A stretch of 64,000 nucleotides of DNA. Source: Triatoma infestans. Taxonomy: Eukaryota > Arthropoda > Insecta > Hemiptera > Reduviidae. Below, piece by piece: positions 23,694-35,224 of the stretch. A program made the position numbers and the translations under genes. The stretch's first letter is position 1; each line of letters starts with the position of its first letter. The notes beneath the pieces were generated by a model, which saw only the letters and a list, made by a program, of their open reading frames with translations, was not told where the DNA came from and made no database searches. The stretch spans positions 95,482 through 159,481 of the forward strand of contig JAAEAF010004370.1 of NCBI GenBank assembly GCA_011037195.1. The letters are read 5' to 3'.

Positions 23694-23999
23694 ATGCTTC
23701 CTTCTGTTGGCTCCCACCCCTGGGGCTTTCCTAGAGATAGTATGATCAAGAAATATAGCTTCGTTAGAAATTTTTCTACGAAGCTAAGTACGAAAGGAGA
23801 GTGGAGCGATGGATCCGCCCTGGACAGCATTAGCAAGCATGCTGCTAAGTGGAATACACTAAGACCCTCGAAGGAACCAGAGCAGGAGTGTTTGGGCCTA
23901 GAACCAAACACTCAGAACCCATGGGTAGGTTTCCTAGCATCTTCCAGGCGGAAATCTACGCTATTGGAAGGTGCGTTCAGTTGAATCTTGATCGAGGAT

Positions 24000-24669
24000 A
24001 TCGAATAAGGAGATAGTTATCCTATCCGACTGTCAGGAGGCCATTAAAGCATTGAGCTCTTATGTAATCAGTTCTAAAATGGTATGGGAATGCCTAGGCA
24101 AGCTTAATGACCTAGGCAGGAGTAATAAGGTTACCCTACATTGGGTGCCGGGACATGTCGGCGTGGAGGGTAATGAGGTAGCCGACACCCTGGCAAAAGA
24201 AAGCGCTGTATCTCCTCTTATTGGGCCAGAGCCCTTTTGTGGAGTCAGTGACCAAGTATTTCTAGAAGAAATTAAGAAGGAGGAGGTGGCTAAAAGAGCT
24301 CGTCTCTGGAGTACCATCCCGGGACTGAGGCAGGCCAAGGTCTGTCTGGGTGGCTATAAACAGAAAAGGTCGAAAGCCTTCATCAGTCTGAGCAAGAATA
24401 GGATCCGTATCCTTACGGGATTCCTTACGGAGCATTGCAGACTCAGGGGGCACCTGAGGAAGCTTGGCCTAGAAGATGACGGCGCATGCAGATTCTGTGG
24501 AGAAACGGAGGAAACTCCGATACATCTCCTCACGGACTGTGATGCCGTCATTCAAAGAAGATTCAGCAGTCTGGGTTGTTACCAGATAGGGGAGGAAGAA
24601 ATACCCACTCTAGAACCTTCCAGGATCCTGAGATTCCTCAGGGAGCTAAACCTGGAGAGGGTGCTATAG
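24000..24669 (+). pseudogene. RNase H and zinc-binding C-terminus of the same LINE
   Basis: The VILSDCQEAIKALSS motif with catalytic Asp (24015-24060) is followed in the same frame by VTLHWVPGHVGVEGNEVADT (24130-24190) and LAKES, the classical LINE RNase H ending with His and Asp ligands. The frame continues with RIRILTGFLTEHCRLRGHL and CRFCGETEETPIHLLTDCD (24490-24545), a CCHC zinc-binding segment, and stops at 24667-24669. The region 23694-24000 between RT and RNase H is out of frame. Confidence 0.88.
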
Positions 24670-24808
24670 ATGAGCTAGCTCATCTGAGGCACCAGAGGGG
24701 ATACAATAGATCAAAAATGGTCGCGGTACAGAACCCTCAAAAAAAAAAAATTCATATTTTATGCTGTTTCTATATTTTTTTTTATTTGTATTAAAACCTT
24801 TGTACAGA

Positions 24809-24848
24809 CCTTGAAGAAGGCAAGAAATTTGCCGAAACGTCGGTAGAA
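24809..24848 (+). other. Hammerhead-like motif (partial)
   Basis: CCTTGAAGAA is followed by a hairpin GGCAA-GAAAT-TTGCC and CGAAACGTCGG. The layout (TGANGA, one base, hairpin, GAAACG) recurs at 12308, 42919 and in both arms of the 42108-42769 palindrome. No full catalytic fold can be drawn. Confidence 0.45.
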
Positions 24849-25900
24849 ATTTAAAAAGAGTTCTTTTGTATGACCGAACCTTCAACATCCAATTTACAAC
24901 GTAACTAATAAACTTCAATCATATATTATTTCATATTTTTAAAGATTTCATTTAATTAATTATTTTACCAATTAGTTATTTATCCATTTCTGCAGAAATA
25001 TAGACGAAAATCAACTATTACTAAGATAGGGAGTTTTCCTATTTTTTTTTCAACTTAATTTACTCTAAAAAACAATATCACTGATTTATCATCTAACCAT
25101 ACGCTTGTCGTTGGCTCTGTAATGCCTTCTAGGATCCATGTTAACCACCGCATCACTTCCCCCTCATCTCATCCCATCTGAATTCAAGTGGTATAAACCT
25201 TTTTCTTCTTTTCTCTCCCTTGGGTATCAATCCATAATTTGCTTTGCCCAGTGTCCGTCTGTTTTTTTTTTTTTTTGTGTCCAACCTATTTCCATTTCCT
25301 TCTGCAGATATACAAATTATATTTGGCAGCCACATTTTTTTCTCTCGGATACAGACATTTCTGTTCCTTATTTTCCTAGTAATATTGATCACAAAACCTT
25401 TCTATCGATCCCCAAGTTGTTCAGAGCACCTTGTCTGTATACCTTCACATCTGTGTGTTAGTCGTTAGTACTGTACCTAATATTACTCATTAATGTTACA
25501 TCCATTGCTATTTTAAAATGAAATTATTTAATTTGAAAAGGCAGCTTGTTCTAATCTACAAATAAATAGAATTCTCCGCACTATTTCCCGTCTGTTCTAC
25601 AGTGATTACCTGTCGACCAAAGAAAATAAATCTTTCAATACTTTTGTTATAAAATACTGAATTTTATTTATTTTATTTTTTTACGATGAATGCTAATGCG
25701 TCTTTTTGTCAAATTTTGGGCACATCATATAAAATGCACTAAACTTTTAAGTTCCCAAACGGGAGACCTCAATATCGATTTTGTTAAATATTTCTGTAAA
25801 ACCCTCAGAATTACTTCTGAGTGTACATATTATACGACACACTTATTTGTTTACTAGAAAGTTTTTGCCCCTATTTTGGATTTAGAGATTTAGAATTTGC
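24849..25900. other. AT-rich DNA, no recognised gene
   Basis: Nothing recognisable. A pyrimidine-rich patch at 25140-25450 gives open frames in several phases but no family signature. Confidence 0.5.
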
Positions 25901-25925
25901 CTTTATAGCTGGTTGAATTTGCCAA

Positions 25926-26598
25926 TTGCCAATTCACCAAGCATTCAGCCTTGATAGTTGTAAGTATGTCTTTATAGGATGGCTTAAGATACCCAGACAT
26001 GCGGAAATAGAGGGTAATGAGAGGCGGATCGGCTGGCTAGGGAGGGATCCTCTTTACTTTTTTGCGGTCCCGAGCCAGCCCTTGCCGTCACTAAGACGTT
26101 TTGTGTAGTCAGATCAGACTTTGGGAGACGAGGGTTTTGGAGAAATGCTGGGAGGAAACGCAAGGGTGCCTCCAGGTTAAAAGATTCATCAAAGGAACCA
26201 AGCAGGGGTTTCAGATTACCTCCTATCCTTTAGTAGCTTAGGACTGAGGACCTTGGTAGGTGTAGTGACTGGACACACATGAGTGTCTAGTCATTTGCAT
26301 AATATAGGGAGGACGTCTATTCCCTTGCGTCAGAACTGTGATGATGGAGTTAAGGAAACAGTGTACCACTACTTATGTCAGTGTCCCCGTTCGCTGGTAC
26401 TAGGTTTCGTATATTTGGGAGGGCACCACTCTCGCGGGATTGCCTGGGTGGTTGGAGTTCAAGGAAGTCTTGGGATATTGCAGACTGACCGGTAGACTAC
26501 TGGGAGAGATTAATTGGGGGGGATGGGGGGATGAAAGCTATATAGGCTTAGGTCCCAAGCCAATAGGCCCCCAGTTTCAATAATAATAATAATAATAA
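25926..26598 (+). pseudogene. I/LOA-type LINE 3' fragment
   Basis: Starts within RNase H: IPRHAEIEGNER corresponds to the GH-GI-GNE motif. It passes through a frameshift and a C-terminal zinc-binding region (CDDGVKETVYHYLCQCPRS, about 26336-26393, with Cys/His spacing as in LINE C-termini), and ends in (AAT)n at 26577-26598. Same family as the minus-strand fragment at 3975-4905. 5' truncated and broken. Confidence 0.75.
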
Positions 26599-26599
26599 G

Positions 26600-29500
26600 A
26601 AACTTTACTGTCCAGAACATCTTCTTCTTGCGTTGCTCTCTTTGCTAGAGCGAGGGCATCTCATTTCCTTGGTGCCTAGATCCATATTTATTTCATCTTT
26701 AAGATTCACTTTATATTAGGTTCATAAAATAGCACGGCCTTAAACAATCTTATACAAAAATAATTCTCTTTTTTTGTAAGTCACATTTTGGGCACACCAC
26801 TAATAAATAACCAGACCTTAAACAATTCTAAATAAATTTAACCATTTTTATTGATTCGATTAGCCATTAAGTTGATTGCTTGTATATTACACTTTATATA
26901 TAATGAATAAGTAAAGTTAAAACGCAGAATATAAACATCTGGGTAATATTTTACAAAAAAAAATTTCTAATCGACTACAAACTTATTTTTGATATAAAAA
27001 AGTAGATTTTTCTCTTAACAATTCCCTTCACCTTAACTTATTTTGAAAATGAAATAAACAAACACTTTAAGTATTACTGAAACACTCTCTCCTAATGATT
27101 ATCGCTTGAATTAAAGTTTTATATAAGTTGGAGGAGCAGTTTTAATTGAAGAGTTAGGACTTAGTTTTGTCTTGTTTTTGATCAAGTACTTCATTTATTC
27201 CTTTCAGTTAGTAAAGTGGCTTGTCATTAAAGATTTCTAAAATTTTTAAAGAGGCCTTTTTAATTTTCTATTTTTAAAATTAAATCAGAACTTGTAAACC
27301 AGTTAATTATTTTGTTAACGATGAATCAAATCTGTGAGTTTAATAATACTTTTTTAAACATATTGAACAATGTAATAAGGCTTAATAGCGGGATAGATAT
27401 ACTTCTGTATTTAACGACAAAATTTGGTAATTTCTTGCAAATTTGATAAAAATTCGTTATTGCTTTACCCAACCAAAGTGTCCTACAAAAATTACCACTT
27501 CGTACTTTTTTTTCTTCTTAAAATTCCGTCTCCGCTAACGAATCACCTCATTTCTGTCCTGCGCAAGTTTGAAGAGCTACGCATCATCTGCAATCCCAGT
27601 CCATTTTGTAATGTTTGTCAACCAGGATGCCCTACTTCTTCCCACACACATTTTGCCAGTTATCTTTTTCATCATATATAATCTAGAGGAGATTTAGTTG
27701 GTGTTTCTCATAATGTGTCCCCGATAATAAGTGTCTCTTTCTATTAAGCATTTTCTGCAGTTTCGCAGAAAAATTGTTTCTTTGTAGAATGAAGTCATTA
27801 CTTAGGAGTGCCAGTCCATGGGATCTTAAGTATATAAGGAATCAACTTCGCTTCGATTGCCACTAACTAGTTCATATCTTCTGCCTTTAGTGTCCATGAT
27901 TCTAAAATGGACATTGTATTGCATAGTACAATTCTTCACCTAAAAATCTCTACAGCATAGGACTTTTTTCTGAAGGACTCCGTGCAGTTTCTATTCGGAC
28001 ACTTAAGTCCATATCCATTTTCAAGTCTTCTTGACTTTAGAGCAATACTCGTTATTTTTTTACCCTTCATCAGGAATCGTATGCCAGAGCATCAGATCCT
28101 AAAACTGACCTCTTAGCCTCATGGAACTCATTAAAAAAGAAAATAAACTTGTTAATAAAACTTTTGGAGCCACAGCCCATGAAGGGCCAAAGGCGGCAAT
28201 TCCTAATTGGTGGGCGTAAGGCCGCGATTTTCCACCGCCGTTTAGTTCTAGCCTTCGCTACCTAGGTTCGATACGAACTGCAGCTCCTGGCTTTTTCTGG
28301 CGAAGCTGGGTAAACCATCGTCTTTGCCCTCATGGGAAATCTGAATTCTCGCAACAAAAACAACTAAACTAACGCGTGAGGGCATAAACTTGTCCACATA
28401 TTCATTAAATTCATTTCTATGTATTGTGAACACTTTTCTTGTTTCCTTTAAAGATTCGAAGCCATTGCGCTGTGCGTGACAAAATTAAGTGGCGGATATA
28501 TAACGAATGCTCAATCACAAACTAGGTAGCCCAAGGAACCAGTTGGACACTTGTAGGATACATTTATTTTTAACTGAATCGGAAACATATCCGCACATTT
28601 TTTTAATATATTAATAGAGAACTTTAGCACACAAATTACGTTTAGCTCAAGCTAACAAACTTTAGCACAAAAAAACTATTTAGAAAAATATAATGAACAG
28701 CGGTGGCTTCTGTGATTTTAATGAGAATGTCTTGCCAACTAATACATCTGCAATATTGATCCCAAAAATTATTAGTAATTGAAGCAAGTTTAAGCATTTA
28801 AAATGCTTCAAAAAATCCGTTGATTAATCAAAATAAATTAAGATTAATCTTTTTTTTTAAGAAAAGTGCTAATTTAGATAATTAGAAAAGAAGAAAAAAG
28901 AAAATGAAAGTAGTGATAACAAAAAAAAGAAACATATTGACAAACTAGGAAATCCCTGAGCAATCTCTAAAAGGATGAAAAACTACCAAAAAAAAAAAGA
29001 AGAAAAATGGGCAACAGATGAAGATGTCCATTTCTATTGACTCAATCTGACACATTTGCTAAAGGCTGAAAATGCTGTCAGATAAATAATCCTATTATTG
29101 AAAGAAGAAAAAATGAAATAAAAGTGATACTGATACGTCAAGCTAACATCTTGGAAATATAACACATCTTGTGATTGAAAATATACGACATAAATCTTAC
29201 TTTATTTATTTTTGAGAAATTGTTTTCTGATTTTCGAATGACTTGTTTTCAATATCGCTCCAATAATATGTAATTTCATTGTATCCATCAATCTATTTAA
29301 GAGAATGTACACTCCTTGGCATCCTGACTTCTTCAGCAAGCTTATTACGGCACATCTACTGATTTCAGGCGTTCTCCAACTGTGATTTACTAGATGTGCC
29401 TGGTTAGCTACACCATTAAGCTAACTAGGTTTGAGTCTCGCCAACCTTCTTTGTTTTGTCTAGCTATCCACCTCATTGGCAAGGCACTCTCTTTGGCCCT

Positions 29501-31303
29501 CACCACAAACGACATTTAATGAAAAGCTATGTTGATAAGGTCGTATGAAGGTTTTCTGCGCCCCAAGTATGGGTGTTTCGAAAATTTGTAATCCCATTTC
29601 TTGTAAAGCAAGATTCATCAGCACCGTAGGAAGCAAGGATCTCGTTTGTATTGTTGAATTAACCATTGGGAGAGAAATTTCTGCGCTTGCTATAATCTTG
29701 TGGTAATAAATCTGCACATGCTTAATGTGAAATGGATGCAATTGTTGTCCTCTGAATGTTCTTCATACACGGTAGAGGAATCATCGAAACGTAGTGACAA
29801 TCTTCCGGTGCTAGTACTAGGAGATAACTGAACAAAGCATAAAAGGTAAAGCCATAAAGACAAAGTCTTGTATGTATTTTACAATAAATTATTTTCGAGT
29901 TATCTTTTTCTTTTTTTTCCAACGTTTTTTCCTATATCATTTCAGATTCTTCCTGTGATTCTTTTATTAATGAACATTTCTAAGCTGCATTCTTGTTGCT
30001 ACTTTGCACTTCTCGTCAAACCACGATCTTATAGTTGTTACCTTCCAAAACGAGCTTAGGAACTATGCCGGCAGTAGAAAAAAAAAAAAAAAAATTGTGC
30101 TCAATTGTGAGCCAGTTTTTCATGTAACGCTGTTACTTGTTTGTTACGATGATACATGATTCCAAGTAATGACTTCTTGAGAGGACATAACGAAAAATAA
30201 ATCTGACCTGTTTGAAGGCAAATTTGGTTAAACTTTCCCCACTAAATTTTCAACATTTTCAAGCCATAATTATTTCATTCTCCAATCCAAATCCAGTTAT
30301 AGGATAATATTAAACGGCACTAAGTCCATCTAACGGCATATTCAGCAAGACAAAACTGTCGCAATCAACAACAAAATATGTAATAAGCCGGACAAAATAA
30401 GTGTTTCTAACGATAATTGATATGGCAGCAAATTACGTTATTCGCACAGTAAATCTATATTTAATTTACTGTTATCAATGTAATTCTCAGGTAATCTTAA
30501 CACTCTTCGAATGTACACAATAAATGACTATTTAATGTGTACAAATATAACGGATTACAACCAGGCTGTAAGTAAATGAAAAAAATTAATAATGTTATAG
30601 GGCAGTGTATATAATCTCTTAAAAAAAAAAAAAGTAATTTTTGCACTTCTTCAAATAGTTCATCATTTCGGTTAATGATATCTTTTCAGGTACTGTTTAA
30701 ACTAAGTTTAGCCGTTCTTAATTTATTGGATAAATGGGTCTATTTCATCAATATTCGCACAATAATTACTCAACTATAGAAATTGTTCATTTGTGAACCC
30801 GCAGGCAAATTCTTGCTTATCAACACTCACTACACTTCCATCAATGTGGACAACTCGTAAATGTATAAACACTGCCCCCTCCTAAAGGACAACAATTGAT
30901 CTTTGCACTCTCAGTGATAGGTTGGTGAGATTACATTGTTATAGGGGACTGATTATCACAGAGCTAATCCCTTCCCTCCCCAGCACTATGTAATATTTTG
31001 TACCTTTATGAAAACTCAATGACTTTAGTATTTTATCGACTAAAATCGGTTGTCGTTGTTTCTTCTGGCATCAAGTTGCCGCGGTTCAATAAATTTTAAT
31101 CGATCTATATAGTTTCCATACCAAGTTCAAATTATGAAGTGCATTCTAAAAATTCAACTTTTAGCGATCCCGACGCTACTAATCCATCAAACAGCAGTTA
31201 TTCCCTAATTTCTATCTAACAAAGCCTTCCGTATTTCATTTATCCGTATTTCTTTTTGCTTGAAGTAAACAAAATACGAGACAAGAAAATATATACCCTC
31301 ATT
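26600..31303. other. 4.7 kb without a recognised gene
   Basis: AT-rich. A GC-richer patch at 28150-28440 (GGAGCCACAGCCCATGAAGG and onward) has a weak resemblance to 14444-14463 and may be old repeat debris. No domain, RNA gene or element end could be established in the rest. Confidence 0.45.
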
Positions 31304-31317
31304 ATGACTATATGTTT

Positions 31318-32263
31318 CCCAGGAGTTTCCCGTAAACGTGGGCCTAAGACAAGGAGATCCAATGTCACCGCTTCTTTTTAATTTGGTATTGGAAGTGGCG
31401 ATAAGAAATACGTTGTCACTATTCGGTGGCAATATATACAATCGCCTAGTGCAGTGTCTCGCCTATGCGGATGACATAGGACTTATAGCTCGGTCCGCAG
31501 CGCCACTAAAATCATCCTTTATGGAACTAGAGGAAAACGCTGCAGAGAATGGTCTTCAACGCTCAAAAAACCAAGTATATGGTGACTACGAGATGAGCCA
31601 GGCAATTTAGAGAGCTACAAGTTGGGCAACACCGTTTCGAAGGAGTGAGGGAATTTAAATATTTTGGGAGGTACCCTTAAATCCAAGAACGAGGTGAGCG
31701 ACGATATTAGGAGCAGAATAGCAGCTGGGAATAGATGCCTGGGCATGCTAAGACAAACGCTCCGGAACAAAAACTTGTCCAGGCAGGCCAAAGCGGTCAT
31801 TTATAAGACGATTATTAGACCGGTTGTTATGTATGGCTGGGAGACGTGGGCGCTGACGGTGGCGGATGAAAATAGGCTAAATTGCTGGGAAAGGAAGGTC
31901 CTTAGAACTATCTACGGACCTGTAGTTGACAATGGAGCCTTCAGATGTAGAAGGAACACCAAGCTCAAGGAGCTTTATAAGGATGTAGACCTGGTGACCG
32001 CTATTAAAGTCGGAAGACTTAGATGGCTGGGGCACCTAGAAAGAATGGATCGGGGTAGAGGCCCACGCAAAGCTTTTGAAGGACATCCTGGGGGGAAAAG
32101 ACCACGGGGTAGACCGCGACTCCGTTGGCTACAAGATGTGGAGGATGACCTCCAAAAAATGCAGGTTCGCCAATGGAGAAGAAAGGCAGTAGATCGAGAG
32201 GGCTGGTCTAATCTGCTTAAGGAGGCCAAGGTCCTACAAAGGCCGTAGTGCCAAAGGAAGAAG
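31318..32263 (+). mobile_element. RTE-type LINE 3' end, 5' truncated
   Basis: A 946-bp GC-richer insert flanked by ATGACTATATGTTT (31304-31317) and ATGACTGTATGTTT (32264-32277), a 14-bp target-site duplication with one mismatch. It ends in a short GAAGAA-type tail, typical of RTE-like elements, rather than a long poly-A. Confidence 0.85.
31321..32248 (+). pseudogene. RTE-type reverse transcriptase, C-terminal half, frameshifted
   Basis: Begins inside the RT palm: GLRQGDPMSPLLFNLVLE (31341-31394), then CLAYADDIGLIARS (31459-31500) with the catalytic YADD. Frameshifts between 31560 and 31664 interrupt the INAQKTKYM-type segment. The downstream frame 31664-32248 carries the RTE signature: NRCLGMLRQTLRNKNLS, IIRPVVMYGWETWAL, GRLRWLGHLERM and GKRPRGRPRLRW. 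No RNase H follows, which separates it from the I/LOA copies in this window. The frame ends naturally at 32246-32248. Inactive because of truncation and frameshifts. Confidence 0.9.
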
Positions 32264-32835
32264 ATGACTGTATGTTTTTCCGATTGATTTATCTACACTA
32301 GCATATTATTTACAAAACAAGCGTCAATTATTGTCATGTTTTAATCTCAAATAATTCACAGAGTTATTTTGTGAAGCGATTAAGTAGGTTTTTCGTTGTT
32401 CACAAAACGCATGTATAATCTTTAGAAAAGCGCAGTATTTGTTAGCAAATTATTGTTAATAATACTAGTAAATAATTTAAAAAAAGAAAAAATGAGAAAG
32501 AAAACGTAAAGATGCCATCAATACAAATTTAGGATTCAAATTAATAGATTAAAAAAAATTGTTATTTATATTTTTTATTGTAATTATGTAGATTTTATAA
32601 TAAAGTTTTATTTATTAATGTTTACTATTGGGCATGATGTAATTTGTATTTATTGTGGCATAAAATTGCAAAACTAATCCAATGTGCGTGTGGTCTGACC
32701 AAATGCTAACTTGATGAAATAAATTTAACCAATAGAAAAGCAGCACGCACATATAGGAGTGAAAAAGAAATATATAGAAAAGAGGATAAACAATGAGTTA
32801 GAGGAAAGTCTTAGAGATAAGACATGCAACAACTT

Positions 32836-32840
32836 ACACA

Positions 32841-32896
<56 letters not shown>
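32836..32896. repeat. Compound (CA)n(TA)n microsatellite
   Basis: A CA run of about 15 units passes into a TA run. Confidence 0.9.
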
Positions 32897-33011
32897 GTGG
32901 GACCAATTTTGTACTGACTTTGTTTCTAGACAACATCTCACACCCACTTTCCAGCTTCTCATTTTCTCTTTAAGGAATTCACAGAAAATGGTCAAAGTGG
33001 CCAGGGTTATA

Positions 33012-33014
33012 GAC

Positions 33015-33046
<32 letters not shown>
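33012..33046. repeat. (GA)n microsatellite
   Basis: AGACAGACAG followed by about 14 GA units. Confidence 0.9.
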
Positions 33047-33049
<3 letters not shown>

Positions 33050-33633
33050 ACAATCTCCGTATAGGATGAAGCATGTTAGGTTATAGGGCACACAGGCCAA
33101 CTAAAACAGGAATGAGAACAACATAGATGCTAGAAGGACTCTTACTACAATAGGACAAAGTTTGGTAATAAACTGGCCCAATAAACAAAGAGAGTTGCTA
33201 CAAACTACCAACATCCACAAATAGACAAAACCCAAACTAAAATTAATAATTAAAACAATGTCCACAGTGAAGCGAATGTTAGAGAGCACTATAATGGGAA
33301 TCAGTTAAATTTTAACATGCTCATTGTATCTAGTAGTAACTAAAACATAAAATTACTATACAGGTAAAATTATAAGAATTAATTTTCCCTTGTTTAAATA
33401 ATTATAGAATATAGCATAAATGGTAATGTGCAAATTAAAATCGTTGATTTTAATGAACGGATAATGATGAAATGTAAGGTGTTAACAAAATTAGTAAAAG
33501 GATACCTGAGATTAAGATGTAGCAAACTAAACATTCTATTTAATTCAACCAGTAAAATGTATATATATATAAGTAAAATAAACGCTAAGTAAAGGCGTTG
33601 TAGGAAATTGTAATTAAACATTACAAGGATGAG

Positions 33634-33835
33634 AGGCGAGTTTGGTCTAGTGTTTATGAGCATGGATTCTTAACTAGTAGGTCTCATGTTCGTGTCCCGT
33701 GTAAATTAATTTATATTAATTTCAAAAAAAATGTTAATATTAAAATATGTTCTTCCGCCCTCGTCCACGATACCTAATTCTGTAGTGGGACGTTAAGATC
33801 GTCTGAAACAATAGGCATTACTTTACGTAATTTAC
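33634..33835 (+). mobile_element. SINE-B (tRNA-derived), diverged copy
   Basis: Aligns with 43044-43255: TTGGTCTAGTGTTTATGAGC (A-box-like), TCATGTTCGTGTCC (B-box-like), CCCTCGTCCACGATACCTAA, GTGGGACGTTAAGATCGTCT and GGCATTACTT. No clear target-site duplication remains. Confidence 0.75.
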
Positions 33836-34200
33836 TAAAATCATTAATCATAATCTAGTGCTTAAGCTAGTGCGAGTGTAGGTGAAATGTTGTGCTAGTT
33901 CATGATGTCATTCAGTGATGTCTGCCAGTCGGTAGTAAGTCACAACTATGATGGATGTAGCAAGTCTTGTGGCCACTTCCATTTTTTTATTTGTATTTTT
34001 TTTTTTTTTTTTTAGTTTCCTTTCTGGAACTAAAATTGTTTGTAAATTGCTGATGTGAAGAATTTGTGTGACTGTTGAGTTTGACATGATACTTAGTGTA
34101 CAGTCGATGTGCTGCTTGTTGCAATGTTTGAGTGTTTTATCACTTCACGTTTTGTTTCGTTTCTGATTTAAACATTTAGTTTCGCTAGTCCGCCTTCACT
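33836..34200. other. Unassigned DNA
   Basis: Contains a T17 run near 33998; nothing else recognised. Confidence 0.45.
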
Positions 34201-35220
34201 CCTGCACGGTCACACCATCATTAAATAGCCTTCCTTCTTGGCGTACTTTACTTCTCGAGCGTCCATCCCAGATTGAGTCGGACATTCGTGAAGAGGCTGT
34301 AAGACGGGCTACTTCTACCCGATAGTTTTCTTCTTTACAGAGTGCTAACAGCAGAATATCCCAATTTTATAACGGAGAGTCTATTTGATATCCTAAAGCT
34401 TAAAGATCTCCACTGGTTTTTTAAAATTAGAGGGGAACTTCTTTTTCTAAATTTTAGGCCATGGGTGGATAGAGAGGTAATAACTGAAAAATGTTCCCTT
34501 TTGCTCGTATGATGTTCGCGAGGATTTATACCATTTCCTTGGGGAATGTCCTGTCATGGTGGAGCTTCGGCTACTCCATTTCGGCAAATCCTTTCTCTCC
34601 AGGCAGGAGATAATTCAATTTTTAACCGGTCAAATATCCTGTAGTCTACTGATTCGTTATTCTCGCCATGCCTGTCAAATCAAACTTGAATGGTTAGCGG
34701 ATTCGACTTAGTAATATCTATGCTGGTTACCTTGGCTATATTTTTCTTTTTTATTATTGTAATATATATATTTTTCTCAAGTATTTTATACACTGAATTC
34801 TTTTTTATTACGTTTTCTTCTGTTTTTTCTCCTATTTGTTTGTTTATATTTAGTTTGTTTTTATTATTTTTTTTTTTATCAAGAGATTTTGTACTTTTTA
34901 TAGGTATTTATTTTAGTTTTTCTTTGAAAATGCCTACTAATGTTTTTTTTTTTTTAACGTACTGTATACACTATTTGCTTATTGTATTATATTTATTATT
35001 TTCTTAATGTACTACATTATACATACATACATTACATATATATATATTTACTTTTCTTAAGCTCTGTTATACTTATATTACGCACTATATTAATTCGTTA
35101 ATAATAACTACAAATTTTATTTGCAGTAAACTCAAGCAGACGGCTTATGCCATGCTTCTAATACTTTGTCATTTCTTTATTTTTTTGTATTTTTCCTAAT
35201 AAAGTATTATTATTATTATA
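34201..35220 (+). pseudogene. LINE 3' fragment with zinc-binding C-terminus
   Basis: Positions 34507-34686 translate in one frame as YDVREDLYHFLGECPVMVEL and on through FLTGQISCSLLIRYSRHACQ. This matches the pattern of the terminal Cys/His region of LINE ORF2 proteins (E-D-x-x-H-F-x-x-E-C-P, then a conserved hydrophobic tail). The preceding 300 bp is coding-like but shifted between frames. A T-rich 3' region ends with AATAAAG and an (ATT)n tail at 35195-35220. I cannot tie it to a specific family within the window. Confidence 0.6.
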
Positions 35221-35224
35221 TTAT

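Larger units (their letters stand above)
22291..24750 (+). mobile_element. I/LOA-type LINE, 5'-truncated, poly-A, 10-bp TSD
   Basis: Runs from a GC-richer start (GAAACCGGGCAGGCC) to an A12 tail at 24739-24750. It is bounded by perfect 10-bp direct repeats TTCATATTTT at 22281-22290 and 24751-24760, the hallmark of target-primed reverse transcription. It carries the RT, thumb, RNase H and terminal zinc-binding parts of ORF2. The endonuclease and ORF1 are absent through 5' truncation. Its base composition is clearly richer in G and C than its flanks. Confidence 0.92.
32280..33630. other. AT-rich DNA with microsatellites
   Basis: No gene recognised. It holds the tracts at 32836-32896 and 33012-33046. 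Confidence 0.5.

Noticed and set aside
25138..25468. 107- and 74-codon plus-strand frames as a membrane protein
   Set aside because: The hydrophobicity comes from T-rich composition; both overlap a T14 run and show no family signal.
29395..29460. tRNA-like stretch (TTAGCTACACCATTAAGC, GGTTTGAGTC)
   Set aside because: The A-box spacing and stems do not fit, and no second copy was found in the window.
30955..30985. GAGCTAATCCCTTCC as a minus-strand SINE-A head
   Set aside because: Only about 15-25 bases match and none of the SINE body is adjacent.
34690..35007. 105-codon Phe/Ile-rich frame resembling a membrane protein
   Set aside because: T-rich 3' untranslated part of a LINE fragment; poly-Phe from T runs.
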